35,842 bases of DNA, taken from assembly GCA_009841105.1 (NCBI GenBank), contig VXMM01000060.1, positions 1-35,842 of the forward strand, given 5' to 3'. The notes below the pieces were generated by a model that ran no database searches, had not been told where the DNA came from, and saw only the letters and a list, made by a program, of their open reading frames with translations. The stretch is from Acidimicrobiia bacterium (GTDB lineage: Bacteria > Actinomycetota > Acidimicrobiia > Spongiisociales > Spongiisociaceae). Within the stretch, counting starts at the first letter, position 1. Each line of letters opens with the position of its first letter. A program made the position numbers and the translations under genes. This document shows positions 8,151 through 15,648 of this stretch, piece by piece.

Positions 8151-9716
8151 TTGGCCCGTCGCAGGCGCGCAGGAGGACGTGCTGCCCGGGTAGCGGCGCG
8201 CCGGGCCGGCCCCACCGAGGATGAGCGGGCGGTACGGCCCGGCCAGAGCGGAGGCGCCTACCGGCCCCTGACCGAGTCCGACATGGAGCGGGTGTACGAC
8301 GCCGCGCTCGAGCTGATCGAAGAGGTGGGCATGGGCGATCCGATACCCGAGTTCGTGGAAGCAGTCACCGGCGCCGGCGGCCACCTGGATGAGAACAACC
8401 GGCTGCACTACCCCCGCTCGGTGGTGAAGCGGATCGTCGAGGAAGTGGCCGCCAAGGAATGGGTGTGGCACGGAATCGACGAGGACAAGAGCATCGAGTT
8501 GTCGGGTAACAAGGTCCACTACGGGACGGCCGGCGCCGCCGTGCTCATGCTCGACTACCACGAGCGGACCTTCCGTCCCAGCACCACCGCCGACCTCTAC
8601 GATGCCGCCCGCCTCAACAACACGCTCGAGCACATCCACTTCTTCCTGCGCACCATGGTGACCCGGGACCTGGAGACCTCCCGGGAAGTCGACATCAACA
8701 CCGCCTACGCCACGATGATGGGAACCGACAAGCCGCAGGGCACCTCGTTCTTCCGCCCGGAGCACGTCTACGAGGTGGTGGAGATGTACGACTACGTGCT
8801 GGGCGGGGAGGGTGAGTTCCGGAAGCGTCCCTTCGTGTGTGTCAACAACACCTTCGTGGTACCACCGCTGCGGTTCGCCTACGAATCGACCGAAGCCATG
8901 GTCGCCCAGATCGAGACGGGAATGCCGATCAACCTGCTCTCGGCCGGCCAGGCGGGCGCCACCTCGCCCGCAGCCCTCGGCGGATCGCTCGTCCAGGCGC
9001 TGGCCGAGTGTCTGGCCGGGCTGACCAGCGTGAACCTGATCTCCCCCGGCCATCCCTGTGTGATGGGGCTGTGGCCGTTCGTATCCGACCTGCGAACCGG
9101 CGCAATGAGCGGAGGATCCGGCGAGGAGGCGGTGTTGAACGCCGCGGCGGCGCAGATGGCCAACTGGCTCGGCCTGCCGTCCGGGGTGGCGGCGGGCATG
9201 GCCGATTCCAAGCTCCCGGACAACCAGGCGGGGTACGAGAAGGGCATCACCACCGTCCTGGCCGGACAGGCCGGGGCCAACCTGGTCTACGAGTCGGCCG
9301 GGATGCTGGGTTCCCTGCTCGCCTTCTCCCTGGAGGCCCTGGTGATCGACAACGACATGCTCGGATCCGCCAACCGCACCATCCGGGGAGTCGACATCGA
9401 CGACTCCACCCTGTCCACCGATGTGATCCGCGAGACGATTTCCGGGCCGGGCCACTTCCTGGGGAGCGATCAGACCCTTCACCTCATGCAACGCGAGTAC
9501 GTGTACCCGGTGATCGGCGACCGCAACAGCCCCGACGACTGGCGGGAGCTCGGCGCCAAGAACGCGGCAGAACGGGCCCACGAGCACGTCAGGGAGGTCA
9601 TGCGCACCCACTTCCCCACCCACGTCACCCGCGCCCAGGATGAGTTGATCCGCTCCCGCCTGCCGATCGCCCTCCCTGTCGAAGAGGTAACCGGCCACGG
9701 AACCCGCTGGCTATAG
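8151..9716 (+). CDS. MttB-family (trimethylamine methyltransferase-like) protein, non-pyrrolysine
   Basis: This 521-aa member of the MttB/COG5598 superfamily shows the typical Arg-rich N-terminus (ARRRRAGGRAARVAARRAG). Conserved stretches include SAGQAGATSP, ADSKLPDNQAGYEKG and a C-terminal YVYPVIGDR-type segment. No in-frame TAG occurs, so it is not a pyrrolysine enzyme. Characterised non-Pyl members demethylate glycine betaine, proline betaine or carnitine to a corrinoid protein. The TTG start lies one base after the preceding stop, and homologues begin with the same basic stretch, so TTG is likely real. No corrinoid-binding partner, methylcobamide:THF transferase or RamA-like activase is in the window. 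Glycine betaine is a reasonable substrate guess given the carnitine genes about 3.5 kb downstream. Confidence 0.88.
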   Translation: MARRRRAGGRAARVAARRAGPTEDERAVRPGQSGGAYRPLTESDMERVYDAALELIEEVGMGDPIPEFVEAVTGAGGHLDENNRLHYPRSVVKRIVEEVAAKEWVWHGIDEDKSIELSGNKVHYGTAGAAVLMLDYHERTFRPSTTADLYDAARLNNTLEHIHFFLRTMVTRDLETSREVDINTAYATMMGTDKPQGTSFFRPEHVYEVVEMYDYVLGGEGEFRKRPFVCVNNTFVVPPLRFAYESTEAMVAQIETGMPINLLSAGQAGATSPAALGGSLVQALAECLAGLTSVNLISPGHPCVMGLWPFVSDLRTGAMSGGSGEEAVLNAAAAQMANWLGLPSGVAAGMADSKLPDNQAGYEKGITTVLAGQAGANLVYESAGMLGSLLAFSLEALVIDNDMLGSANRTIRGVDIDDSTLSTDVIRETISGPGHFLGSDQTLHLMQREYVYPVIGDRNSPDDWRELGAKNAAERAHEHVREVMRTHFPTHVTRAQDELIRSRLPIALPVEEVTGHGTRWL

Positions 9717-9737
9717 CTACCGGTTAGCGCCGATACA

Positions 9738-9818
9738 ACAGGTCACAACCTGTGAATCATATCCCTTCTAACAGGCTATGACCGGTATACAACTAAATCT
9801 GGACAGGATGTGACCTGT
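9738..9818. promoter_or_regulatory. Three phased ACAGG-N6-CCTGT operators
   Basis: Inverted repeats lie at 9738-9753 (ACAGG tcacaa CCTGT), 9771-9786 (ACAGG ctatga CCGGT, one mismatch) and 9803-9818 (ACAGG atgtga CCTGT). Start-to-start spacing is 33 and 32 bp, close to three helical turns, so all sites face the same side of the helix. They fill the region between the MttB-family stop and the HTH gene at 9837, and overlap a -10-like TATACA at 9786-9791. Cooperative autoregulation by that HTH protein is the simplest reading. Confidence 0.75.
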
Positions 9819-9836
9819 GGAACTTTGGAGATAGCC

Positions 9837-10295
9837 ATGAATCCAGACCGTCTTGCTATCCGCCGCCAACTCGACCGAAGGACCATTCCCCTGCGCGGTC
9901 TCACCGCTTCGCTCACGCCTCATCGGGGGTGGATCCGGGCTATCCGCGACGCTCTGGGGATGTCGGCATCGGAGCTCGGCGTGCGCATGGGGGTTCGCCA
10001 GCAGACCATCCACGACCTAGAAGTCAGTGAGCGGAGCCGTACGATACAACTCGACACCCCGGCGCGGGCCGCCAACGCGATGGACTGCGATCTGGTGTAC
10101 GCCTTCATACCGCGTACGTCGCTCGACGAAAGCGTCCGCTCAAGAGCCCGCCGTGAGGCGGCCGAGCACCTCCAGCCTGTAGCCCACCACGGTCGCCTGG
10201 AGAATCAGGCGGTGGGCAACACGGAGACCGAGGCATTGCTGGACGATCTCGCCGAGCGGTTCATCGACCGCCGCGGTCTCTGGGCCGACGCCTGA
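9837..10295 (+). CDS. Mobile mystery protein A-type HTH regulator
   Basis: This 152-aa protein begins with the RRQLD...PLR segment, followed by GWIRAIRDALGMS and an XRE-like helix-turn-helix (about residues 32-70). This arrangement is characteristic of the 'mobile mystery protein A' family. Family members normally precede mobile mystery protein B, a Fic-domain protein, in a toxin-antitoxin-like pair found on mobile DNA. GGAG six bases upstream supports the ATG at 9837. Three palindromic operators lie directly upstream, suggesting self-repression. The Fic partner is absent apart from a short remnant just downstream, so this looks like an orphaned antitoxin/regulator. Assignment is by recall of the family pattern, not by a search. 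Confidence 0.85.
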   Translation: MNPDRLAIRRQLDRRTIPLRGLTASLTPHRGWIRAIRDALGMSASELGVRMGVRQQTIHDLEVSERSRTIQLDTPARAANAMDCDLVYAFIPRTSLDESVRSRARREAAEHLQPVAHHGRLENQAVGNTETEALLDDLAERFIDRRGLWADA

Positions 10296-10297
10296 TC

Positions 10298-10375
10298 ATG
10301 GTCGACCTGTCGACACCGGCGGGTGATAGCCAGATTGCATTATCGCCCGAGGACATGCAAGATCCGCCTCCGTGA
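10298..10375 (+). pseudogene. Truncated start of a mobile mystery protein B-like (Fic) gene
   Basis: An ATG two bases after the regulator's stop opens a 25-codon reading frame, MVDLSTPAGDSQIALSPEDM and onward, ending in TGA. The PAGDSQ-LSPED pattern resembles the start of mobile mystery protein B (usually P-G-AT-L-P-E). No Fic motif is found in any frame of the following 250 bases. This is probably a decayed N-terminal scrap, but it is short and the match is loose. Confidence 0.4.
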
Positions 10376-10627
10376 CCCCGGTGCGAGAAGGGACAGCCCA
10401 CCGGCTGAACGTGACCGGCCGCCGCCCGTGGAATGGTTACCATCGAACCTCCTCGGTGCCGCTGCGAGCAGATTGTGGGGAAGTGGGCAGGATGAGATCC
10501 GACAACACAGTCGCACCGCTACCGCCGACAAGGCGGCCTGTCCGACCAGGTCATCAAGCCGTGACCGAGGCCCCTATCCGTTGGTCCCAGTACTGGCTCG
10601 GCCGGTAATCCCCTCCGGTCACACGCC
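10376..10627. other. Non-coding gap before the MFS gene
   Basis: Short open frames here show no recognisable motif and no start signals. It probably contains decayed remains of the partner of the upstream HTH gene plus the promoter of the MFS gene. I see no terminator or repeat. Confidence 0.5.
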
Positions 10628-11866
10628 ATGAGTTCAGACGGCAGAGTCCTCTCGCGGCCCTCGGGACCGAGCCGGAGGTTCTACCTGGTGATGGGCCTGG
10701 TGGTATCGCTGGGACCGATCTCGGTGGACATGTACCTGCCCGCTCTGCCGGAGATGGCCGCGTCCCTCGACGCGTCCGATGGAGCGACGCAGATGACCGT
10801 CACGGCCTTCATCCTCGGCCTGATGTTCGGACCGCTGCTGGCCGGGCCGGTCTCGGACGCGATAGGACGGCGCCGACCCATCATGGCCGCTCTGGTCGTC
10901 TACACGCTGGCCAGCCTGGCGCTCGCCTCCGTGGACACGATCGAAGCCATGATTGTCCTGCGGCCCATCCAGGCGCTCGGCAGCGGTTCCTCCTTCGCCG
11001 TGGCCCGCAGCATGTTCCGTGATGTCCTCTCCGGCGACGCTCTGGCGAAGGCCATGTCCGTGCTCATGATGATCGTCCTCGGGGCGCCGATCGTGGCCCC
11101 CTTCATGGGTAGCCTGCTGCTCCTCGTCGTAGGTTGGCGAGCCATCTTCCTGGTGCTGGCGCTGGTGGGCGCGCTGGCTTTCCTCACCGTTTGGCGCCGG
11201 CTTCCCGAGACCCTTCCGCCAGATCGTCGCCGCTCCTTGGATCTGGCGACCAGCCTTCGGGGATATAGGACCATCACGCGCTCCCGGGCGGCGGTCGCCT
11301 ACGCGATAGCGGGCGGCTCCTCGGCGGCCGTCCTCTTTGCATACCTCGCCGCCTCCCCCTTCATCTTCATCGACTACTACGGGCTCGACGAGCAATGGTT
11401 CAGCGCGCTGTTCGCCCTGGCGGTGGTCGGAGCTTGGCTGTCACAGGCCTTCAACATCAGGTACGTGGAAAGGATCGGATACCGGCGGATCGTGTGGATC
11501 GGAACGGTGAGCCTGACGGCGCTCGCATCGGCCTTGTGGTGGGTCACGCGAACCGATCTGTGGGGGCTCGCCGGGGTGGTCGCCGTCTCGGCCGTGGCGG
11601 TCTCCATGACTCACCTGATCGGGCCGGGCACCCTCACCGGGGTTCTGGATGAGTTTCCTCACATAGCCGGCAGCGCCTCGGGGTTTGCCACCTTCGCCCG
11701 CTTCGCCATCGGCGGAACAGGCAGCGCCGCGGTGGCCCTCTTCAACGACGGCACCCCCAAGACCTTCGGCGTGGTCGCCATGGTGTTCACTGTTATTACC
11801 CTGGCCGCTATAGTTGTCGCTCAACCGTCGAAGACCGCCCGCCCTCGTGTGACCGGTGACGCCTAA
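10628..11866 (+). CDS. Bcr/CflA-type multidrug efflux MFS transporter
   Basis: This 412-aa integral membrane protein has about twelve hydrophobic segments. The N-terminal PISVDMYLPALPEMA is the signature of the Bcr/CflA drug-resistance subfamily, and GPVSDAIGRRRPI is MFS motif A after the second membrane segment. It is expected to export a toxic compound by proton antiport in the cytoplasmic membrane. There is no convincing Shine-Dalgarno before the ATG. The end overlaps the next lipoprotein frame by 11 bases, so the two may be co-transcribed. The substrate cannot be inferred, and nothing ties it to the betaine genes besides proximity. Confidence 0.88.
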   Translation: MSSDGRVLSRPSGPSRRFYLVMGLVVSLGPISVDMYLPALPEMAASLDASDGATQMTVTAFILGLMFGPLLAGPVSDAIGRRRPIMAALVVYTLASLALASVDTIEAMIVLRPIQALGSGSSFAVARSMFRDVLSGDALAKAMSVLMMIVLGAPIVAPFMGSLLLLVVGWRAIFLVLALVGALAFLTVWRRLPETLPPDRRRSLDLATSLRGYRTITRSRAAVAYAIAGGSSAAVLFAYLAASPFIFIDYYGLDEQWFSALFALAVVGAWLSQAFNIRYVERIGYRRIVWIGTVSLTALASALWWVTRTDLWGLAGVVAVSAVAVSMTHLIGPGTLTGVLDEFPHIAGSASGFATFARFAIGGTGSAAVALFNDGTPKTFGVVAMVFTVITLAAIVVAQPSKTARPRVTGDA

Positions 11867-12455
11867 CGATTGCCTTCGGAGATTGCTTCTGGCCTTGGGC
11901 ACGACATGGCTGCTGGCTGGATGCGGACTCGGGGAAGCGCCGGCAACACAGCCAACCTCGCCCCCGCCGTCCACGCGGGCGACCGTTGTCGACCTGATCG
12001 AGGTTCCGTGCGAGGACACGATCACCGAGTTCTCCCCTCCGGGACCGGACCTGGACACCGTTGATCCCGGCTTCGACATCATCGGCGGAGTAATCGCTCT
12101 ACGCACCAGCAAGACAGCCGGGTACGTGGCTCAATTGAGCGCGCACGGCCTGTATGACGACCCGACGCTCCGCCTGGCGGCCAAGACACCGCTGCTCATC
12201 CGCCGCGGCGCCACAGTCGAGATTCGGGTCCCCGATGGGTTCCATGATCGGGTCGCTCTCGATTACGGCCATTCCCCCTCGCTTCGAACCGCATTCGGGC
12301 CTTGCGAGTCCGAGACGGAGTGGCTGCTCTTCACCGGATACGTGTGGGTGCCGGACCCGGAGTGCATCAGCCTGGAGGTCGTCTTGCCGGACTCCACAGT
12401 CGAGGCCCGCCCACTAGGTCTTGGCGCGCCCTGCCCGGACGACATCAGCCACTAG
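11856..12455 (+). CDS. Putative lipoprotein of unknown function
   Basis: This 199-aa protein has a signal peptide and lipobox LLAGC, with the lipid-modified Cys at residue 23, followed by a Pro/Thr/Ser-rich linker. The rest is a probable beta-rich extracytoplasmic domain with three further cysteines (near 'VPCED', 'GPCES' and 'DPECI') and a final 'APCPDD', which could form disulfides. The GTG start lies inside the end of the MFS gene, suggesting translational coupling. I do not recognise a family. It may be a surface-exposed accessory of the pump or an unrelated lipoprotein. Confidence 0.72.
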   Translation: MTPNDCLRRLLLALGTTWLLAGCGLGEAPATQPTSPPPSTRATVVDLIEVPCEDTITEFSPPGPDLDTVDPGFDIIGGVIALRTSKTAGYVAQLSAHGLYDDPTLRLAAKTPLLIRRGATVEIRVPDGFHDRVALDYGHSPSLRTAFGPCESETEWLLFTGYVWVPDPECISLEVVLPDSTVEARPLGLGAPCPDDISH

Positions 12456-12485
12456 GCAAAATCGAACATCTGACCGTAGGCCGTG

Positions 12486-12566
12486 AGGCCTGGCCGGTTC
12501 CGAGCAGCCATTGACGACTTCGTGGCCCTCTACAACCCCGACAACCGCCGCCGCCACAGCGAGACT
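12486..12566 (+). pseudogene. Remnant of an IS transposase C-terminus
   Basis: One frame reads FRAAIDDFVALYNPDNRRRHS, which resembles the end of the integrase catalytic domain of IS3/IS481-type transposases (the YN...RRHS segment). No start, no DDE motif and no terminal inverted repeats are visible nearby. It is a short scrap of an old insertion between the lipoprotein and the peroxiredoxin. Confidence 0.45.
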
Positions 12567-12587
12567 TCGTCGGGTTGCCGGCTCCGG

Positions 12588-13043
12588 TTAGGGGTTGATC
12601 GCCTGCTGGAGCACCTCTAGGGCGCGGTCGGAGTGGAGGCGCATGTTCAACTCGGAGCGCACGGTCCGCAGCACCGTGCCGTCACGGTCGATCACGAACG
12701 TGCGCCGCTTGTCCGGAAGGAAACGCCCTCGCGACACACCGAAGCTGCGGGCGATGGCACGGCTCGGGTCGGCGAGCAGCGCGAAGCCCAGGGAATTGGC
12801 GTCATCGAACTCGAGTTGCCGATCAACCTGATCGGCGCTGATTCCCACGATGCTGGCTCCGAGTTGGGCGAACTCTGCTGACAGGTCGCGGAAATAACAG
12901 CTCTGGCGCGTTCAACCCCGGGTCATCGCCTTCGCGTAGAAGTACACCACAACGGGCCCCGTTTCGAGCAGGTCGCGCAAGGCCACCGTGGTGCCGTGCT
13001 GGTCCGGCGCCTCGAAGTCAGGCGCCCGGTCTCCCACCTTCAC
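12588..13043 (-). CDS. PrxQ/BCP-type peroxiredoxin with in-frame TGA at the catalytic cysteine (candidate selenoprotein)
   Basis: Read through a single TGA, this is a 151-residue thioredoxin-fold peroxidase of the bacterioferritin-comigratory type: KVGDRAPDFEAPDQHG, VVVYFYAKAMT, then TGA, TRQSCYFRDL, GASIVGISAD, and a C-terminal NMRLHSDRALEVLQ. The family has AMTPGCTxxxC here; the TGA replaces exactly the peroxidatic Cys (position 44), and the resolving Cys is kept five residues on (Cys49). Both halves are in one frame with no other stop. The GTG start has a perfect AAGGAGG nine bases upstream. Selenocysteine insertion would give a complete enzyme that reduces peroxides in the cytoplasm; a nonsense mutation or sequencing error is the alternative. 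It is divergent from the BKACE operon. Confidence 0.78.
12912..12914 (-). other. UGA codon at the peroxidatic position (possible Sec codon)
   Basis: The TGA lies between GGT (Gly43) and ACG (Thr45) and replaces the Cys codon of the PGCT active-site motif. Downstream, an imperfect hairpin can be drawn at 12889-12868 (GCGA, bulge, CUG, loop UCAG, CAG, bulge, UCGC), with its loop about 31 nt after the UGA. This is within the range of bacterial SECIS elements but weak, so recoding remains unproven. Confidence 0.55.
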
Positions 13044-13209
13044 GTCTGTTCTCCTCCTTCCGCCAGCCGGGGGACCATTATGCCGTTCCGGCTGTGCGCG
13101 CGGCCAAGCCGACGTCATAGCTCGGGCCGGGCCGTATCATCCGCGACGGCAGGCGGTGAAACGGCCTACCCTCCTGGTTCCGGTTCCGGCGAGACGGAAG
13201 GAGTGCCCC

Positions 13210-14139
13210 GTGGCTGGTGTGATCGTCACGTGTGCGGTGACGGGTTCCTCCCATACCCCCACCATGAACAGCGACATCCCGGTGACGGTGGAGGACCACA
13301 TCCGCCAGTCGGTCGATGCCGCCCAGGAGGGCGCGGCTGTCATCCACCTCCATGCCCGAGATCCGAACGATGGGCGGCCCATCTCCGACCCGGGGGTGTT
13401 CCGGGAGTACTGCTCCGGGATAAAGGCGGAGAGCGACGCGGTGATCTCGATCACCACCGGGGGCGCGACCGGCCAGACCATCGAGGAACGTCTCCGGGTC
13501 ATCGAGGTGCTGAAGCCCGAGCTCGCCACCTGCAACCTGGGCACCATGAACTACGGGCTGTTCCAGATGATCCCCCGCTACGAGGGGCGGTGGAAGCACG
13601 ACTGGGAGGAGCCCTTCCTCGAGAGCACCAAGTGGGAACCGTTCGTGAACACGTTCGGCGACATCGAGTACATGCTCACGGTGCTCGCCGAGAAGACCGG
13701 CTGCCGCTTCGAGTTCGAGGCCTACGACATCGGCCACCTCTACACGCTGGCCTACTTCGCGGACCGGGGCCTGATTGAGCCTCCGATCTTCATGCAGTTC
13801 GTCATGGGAACCTTCGGCGGGATCGGCCCGGATATCGAGAACGTGGTGGCGATGAAGACGGTTGCCAACCGGCTATTCGGACACGACCTCGAGTGGTCGA
13901 TCCTGGGCGGTGGCCGGTTCCAGTTCGACATCGTCACCGCCGGCGCCACGCTGGGCGGGAACGTGCGGGTGGGCCTCGAGGACGGCATCTACCTCCGCAA
14001 GGGCAAGCTGGCCGAGTCCAACGCCGAGCAGGTCGCCAAGATCGTGCGGATCCTGCGCGAGCTGTCCCGCGAACCCGCCGATCCGACCGAGACCCGCCGG
14101 CGCCTGGCCCTCAAGGGGCTCGGTCAGGTGGCCTTCTAA
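13210..14139 (+). CDS. BKACE-family beta-keto acid cleavage enzyme (probable 3-dehydrocarnitine cleavage)
   Basis: This 309-aa member of the DUF849/BKACE family condenses a beta-keto acid with acetyl-CoA to give acetoacetate and a new acyl-CoA. The motif HLHARD places zinc ligands at His46 and His48, as in the 3-keto-5-aminohexanoate cleavage enzyme. The GTG start has GGAAGGAG six bases upstream. The gene is followed six bases later by a carnitine dehydrogenase-thioesterase fusion. In bacterial carnitine degradation a BKACE (CdhC type) turns 3-dehydrocarnitine plus acetyl-CoA into betainyl-CoA plus acetoacetate, so that substrate is likely here. The family assignment is firm; the substrate is inferred from the neighbour. 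Confidence 0.9.
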   Translation: MAGVIVTCAVTGSSHTPTMNSDIPVTVEDHIRQSVDAAQEGAAVIHLHARDPNDGRPISDPGVFREYCSGIKAESDAVISITTGGATGQTIEERLRVIEVLKPELATCNLGTMNYGLFQMIPRYEGRWKHDWEEPFLESTKWEPFVNTFGDIEYMLTVLAEKTGCRFEFEAYDIGHLYTLAYFADRGLIEPPIFMQFVMGTFGGIGPDIENVVAMKTVANRLFGHDLEWSILGGGRFQFDIVTAGATLGGNVRVGLEDGIYLRKGKLAESNAEQVAKIVRILRELSREPADPTETRRRLALKGLGQVAF

Positions 14140-14145
14140 CGGCCC

Positions 14146-15648
14146 ATGACGCCGGTCGAGCGGGCCACCCAGCCACAGACCTTCGGTGTTGTCGGAACCG
14201 GCGTGATCGGCTCCGGCTGGGCCGTCAGGGCCCTGAGCCGGGGAATCGACGTGGTGGCCTGGGATCCCGCGCCGGGTGCCGAGGACCGGCTGCGGCAGGC
14301 GATCGCCCGGGCTTGGCCCTCGGTACGGAGGCTGGGCCTGTACCCGGGCGCCGAGCCCGACCGGATCCGGTTCGCCGGCACCCCGGAGGAGGTGTGCCAC
14401 GCAGCCGACTTCATCCAGGAGTCTGCGCCCGAGGACGAGGATCTCAAACGCACGCTCCTCGCCCGCCTCGACGCCGCCGCCCGGCCCGATGCGATCATCG
14501 CCTCCAGTTCCTCCGGCCTGCTCCCCACCCGGATCGCCTCGGATTGCGCCCGCCCCGACCGGGTGCTGATCGGCCATCCCTTCAACCCCGTCTACCTGCT
14601 CCCGCTCTGCGAGGTGGTGGGCGGCCGCGAGACCTCCGCCGATGCCGTGGAACGGGCCGCCGCGGTCTACGACTTCTTGGACATGTACCCCCTCGTCGTC
14701 CGCCACGAGGTCCCCGGCTACCTGTCGGACCGCCTCCAGGAGGCCCTCTGGCGGGAGACGCTCCACCTCGTCAACGAAGGCATCGCCACCACCGCCGAAC
14801 TGGATGACGCCATCATCTACGGTCCCGGCCTGCGTTGGGCCGGCATGGGCACCAACCTCACCTTCCACCTCGCCGGAGGGAGGGCGGGCATGCGGCACAT
14901 GCTCGAACAGTTCGGTCCCGCCCTCGCGCTCCCCTGGAGCAAGATGGAAGCGCCTGAGCTCACCGGTTCCCTCGTCGACGCCATGGTGGAGGGAACCCGC
15001 CGGCAGGCCGACGGGCGGAGCGTCGAGGAGCTGGAACAGCTACGGGACGACTACCTGATCGCCACCATGCGAGCGCTGCGTTCGGTGGGTCTGGGGGCGG
15101 GTGAGATCCTGGCCAGGCGGGAGGCTCGTCGCTATGGCGAGACCTCGCTGATCTGGTCGGAAGGCACCGCGGTCCCGGCGCCGTTGGAGCTGTACCGTTG
15201 CGACGTGGAACCCGACTGGGTGGATTACAACCGGCACATGACCGAGGCCGCCTACCTAACAGCCTTCGGCTGGGCAACCGATGCGCTGTTCCGGTACATC
15301 GGCGACGACGAGGAATACCGGGCCGCGGGCCACTCTTTCTACACCGTGGAGACCCATATCAACTACCTGCGGGAGGTGGCGGGCGACGACTCGTTGCGGT
15401 TCGCAACCGTGGTCGTCGGCCTCGACGACAAGCGGCTCCACATCTATCACGAGATGTTCGACGATGCAACCGGAGACCTGGTGGCCACGACGGAGCAGAT
15501 GCTGTTGCATATGGACACCGTGGCCGGCCGTCCCGCCCCGGTGGGCGGGCGACCCGCGCGCGCGCTGCAAGCTATCCGCCAAGCCCACGCCGCCCTGGAC
15601 AAACCCAGGTACTTGGGCCGGGTGATGAAGACCAGGGAAATGAGCTGA
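14146..15648 (+). CDS. lcdH: L-carnitine dehydrogenase fused to betainyl-CoA thioesterase
   Basis: This 500-aa fusion protein has a 3-hydroxyacyl-CoA dehydrogenase-type half (about 1-320) with the NAD-binding GTGVIG (17-22) and the catalytic His144 in GHPFNP with Glu156, 12 residues apart as in the family. The C-terminal half (about 345-490) is a 4HBT hot-dog thioesterase (VDYNRHMTEAAY...). This order is typical of carnitine dehydrogenases in which a betainyl-CoA thioesterase is fused on. The first half oxidises carnitine to 3-dehydrocarnitine; the second would hydrolyse the betainyl-CoA released by the BKACE encoded just upstream. The stop overlaps the next start (TGATG). A generic hydroxyacyl-CoA dehydrogenase fusion is less likely given the context. 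Confidence 0.87.
   Translation: MTPVERATQPQTFGVVGTGVIGSGWAVRALSRGIDVVAWDPAPGAEDRLRQAIARAWPSVRRLGLYPGAEPDRIRFAGTPEEVCHAADFIQESAPEDEDLKRTLLARLDAAARPDAIIASSSSGLLPTRIASDCARPDRVLIGHPFNPVYLLPLCEVVGGRETSADAVERAAAVYDFLDMYPLVVRHEVPGYLSDRLQEALWRETLHLVNEGIATTAELDDAIIYGPGLRWAGMGTNLTFHLAGGRAGMRHMLEQFGPALALPWSKMEAPELTGSLVDAMVEGTRRQADGRSVEELEQLRDDYLIATMRALRSVGLGAGEILARREARRYGETSLIWSEGTAVPAPLELYRCDVEPDWVDYNRHMTEAAYLTAFGWATDALFRYIGDDEEYRAAGHSFYTVETHINYLREVAGDDSLRFATVVVGLDDKRLHIYHEMFDDATGDLVATTEQMLLHMDTVAGRPAPVGGRPARALQAIRQAHAALDKPRYLGRVMKTREMS

Noticed and set aside
8151-9716. Pyrrolysine-containing trimethylamine methyltransferase
   Set aside because: There is no in-frame TAG codon, so it belongs with the non-Pyl members of the family.
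10323-10631. Coding sequence between the HTH regulator and the MFS gene
   Set aside because: No frame shows motifs or a ribosome site, and no Fic motif was found; only a short remnant at 10298-10375 is supported.
10628-11866. Betaine/carnitine transporter
   Set aside because: The signature is Bcr/CflA drug efflux; it lacks BCCT or ABC-type features known for betaine uptake.
12467-12478. TCGAACATCTGA as a LexA box
   Set aside because: Only one half-site matches; the other arm is not GTTCG and no promoter of an SOS-type gene follows.
12588-13043. Two separate short genes or a frameshifted peroxiredoxin
   Set aside because: Both halves are in the same frame, separated by one TGA at the catalytic Cys position, and no indel is needed to join them.
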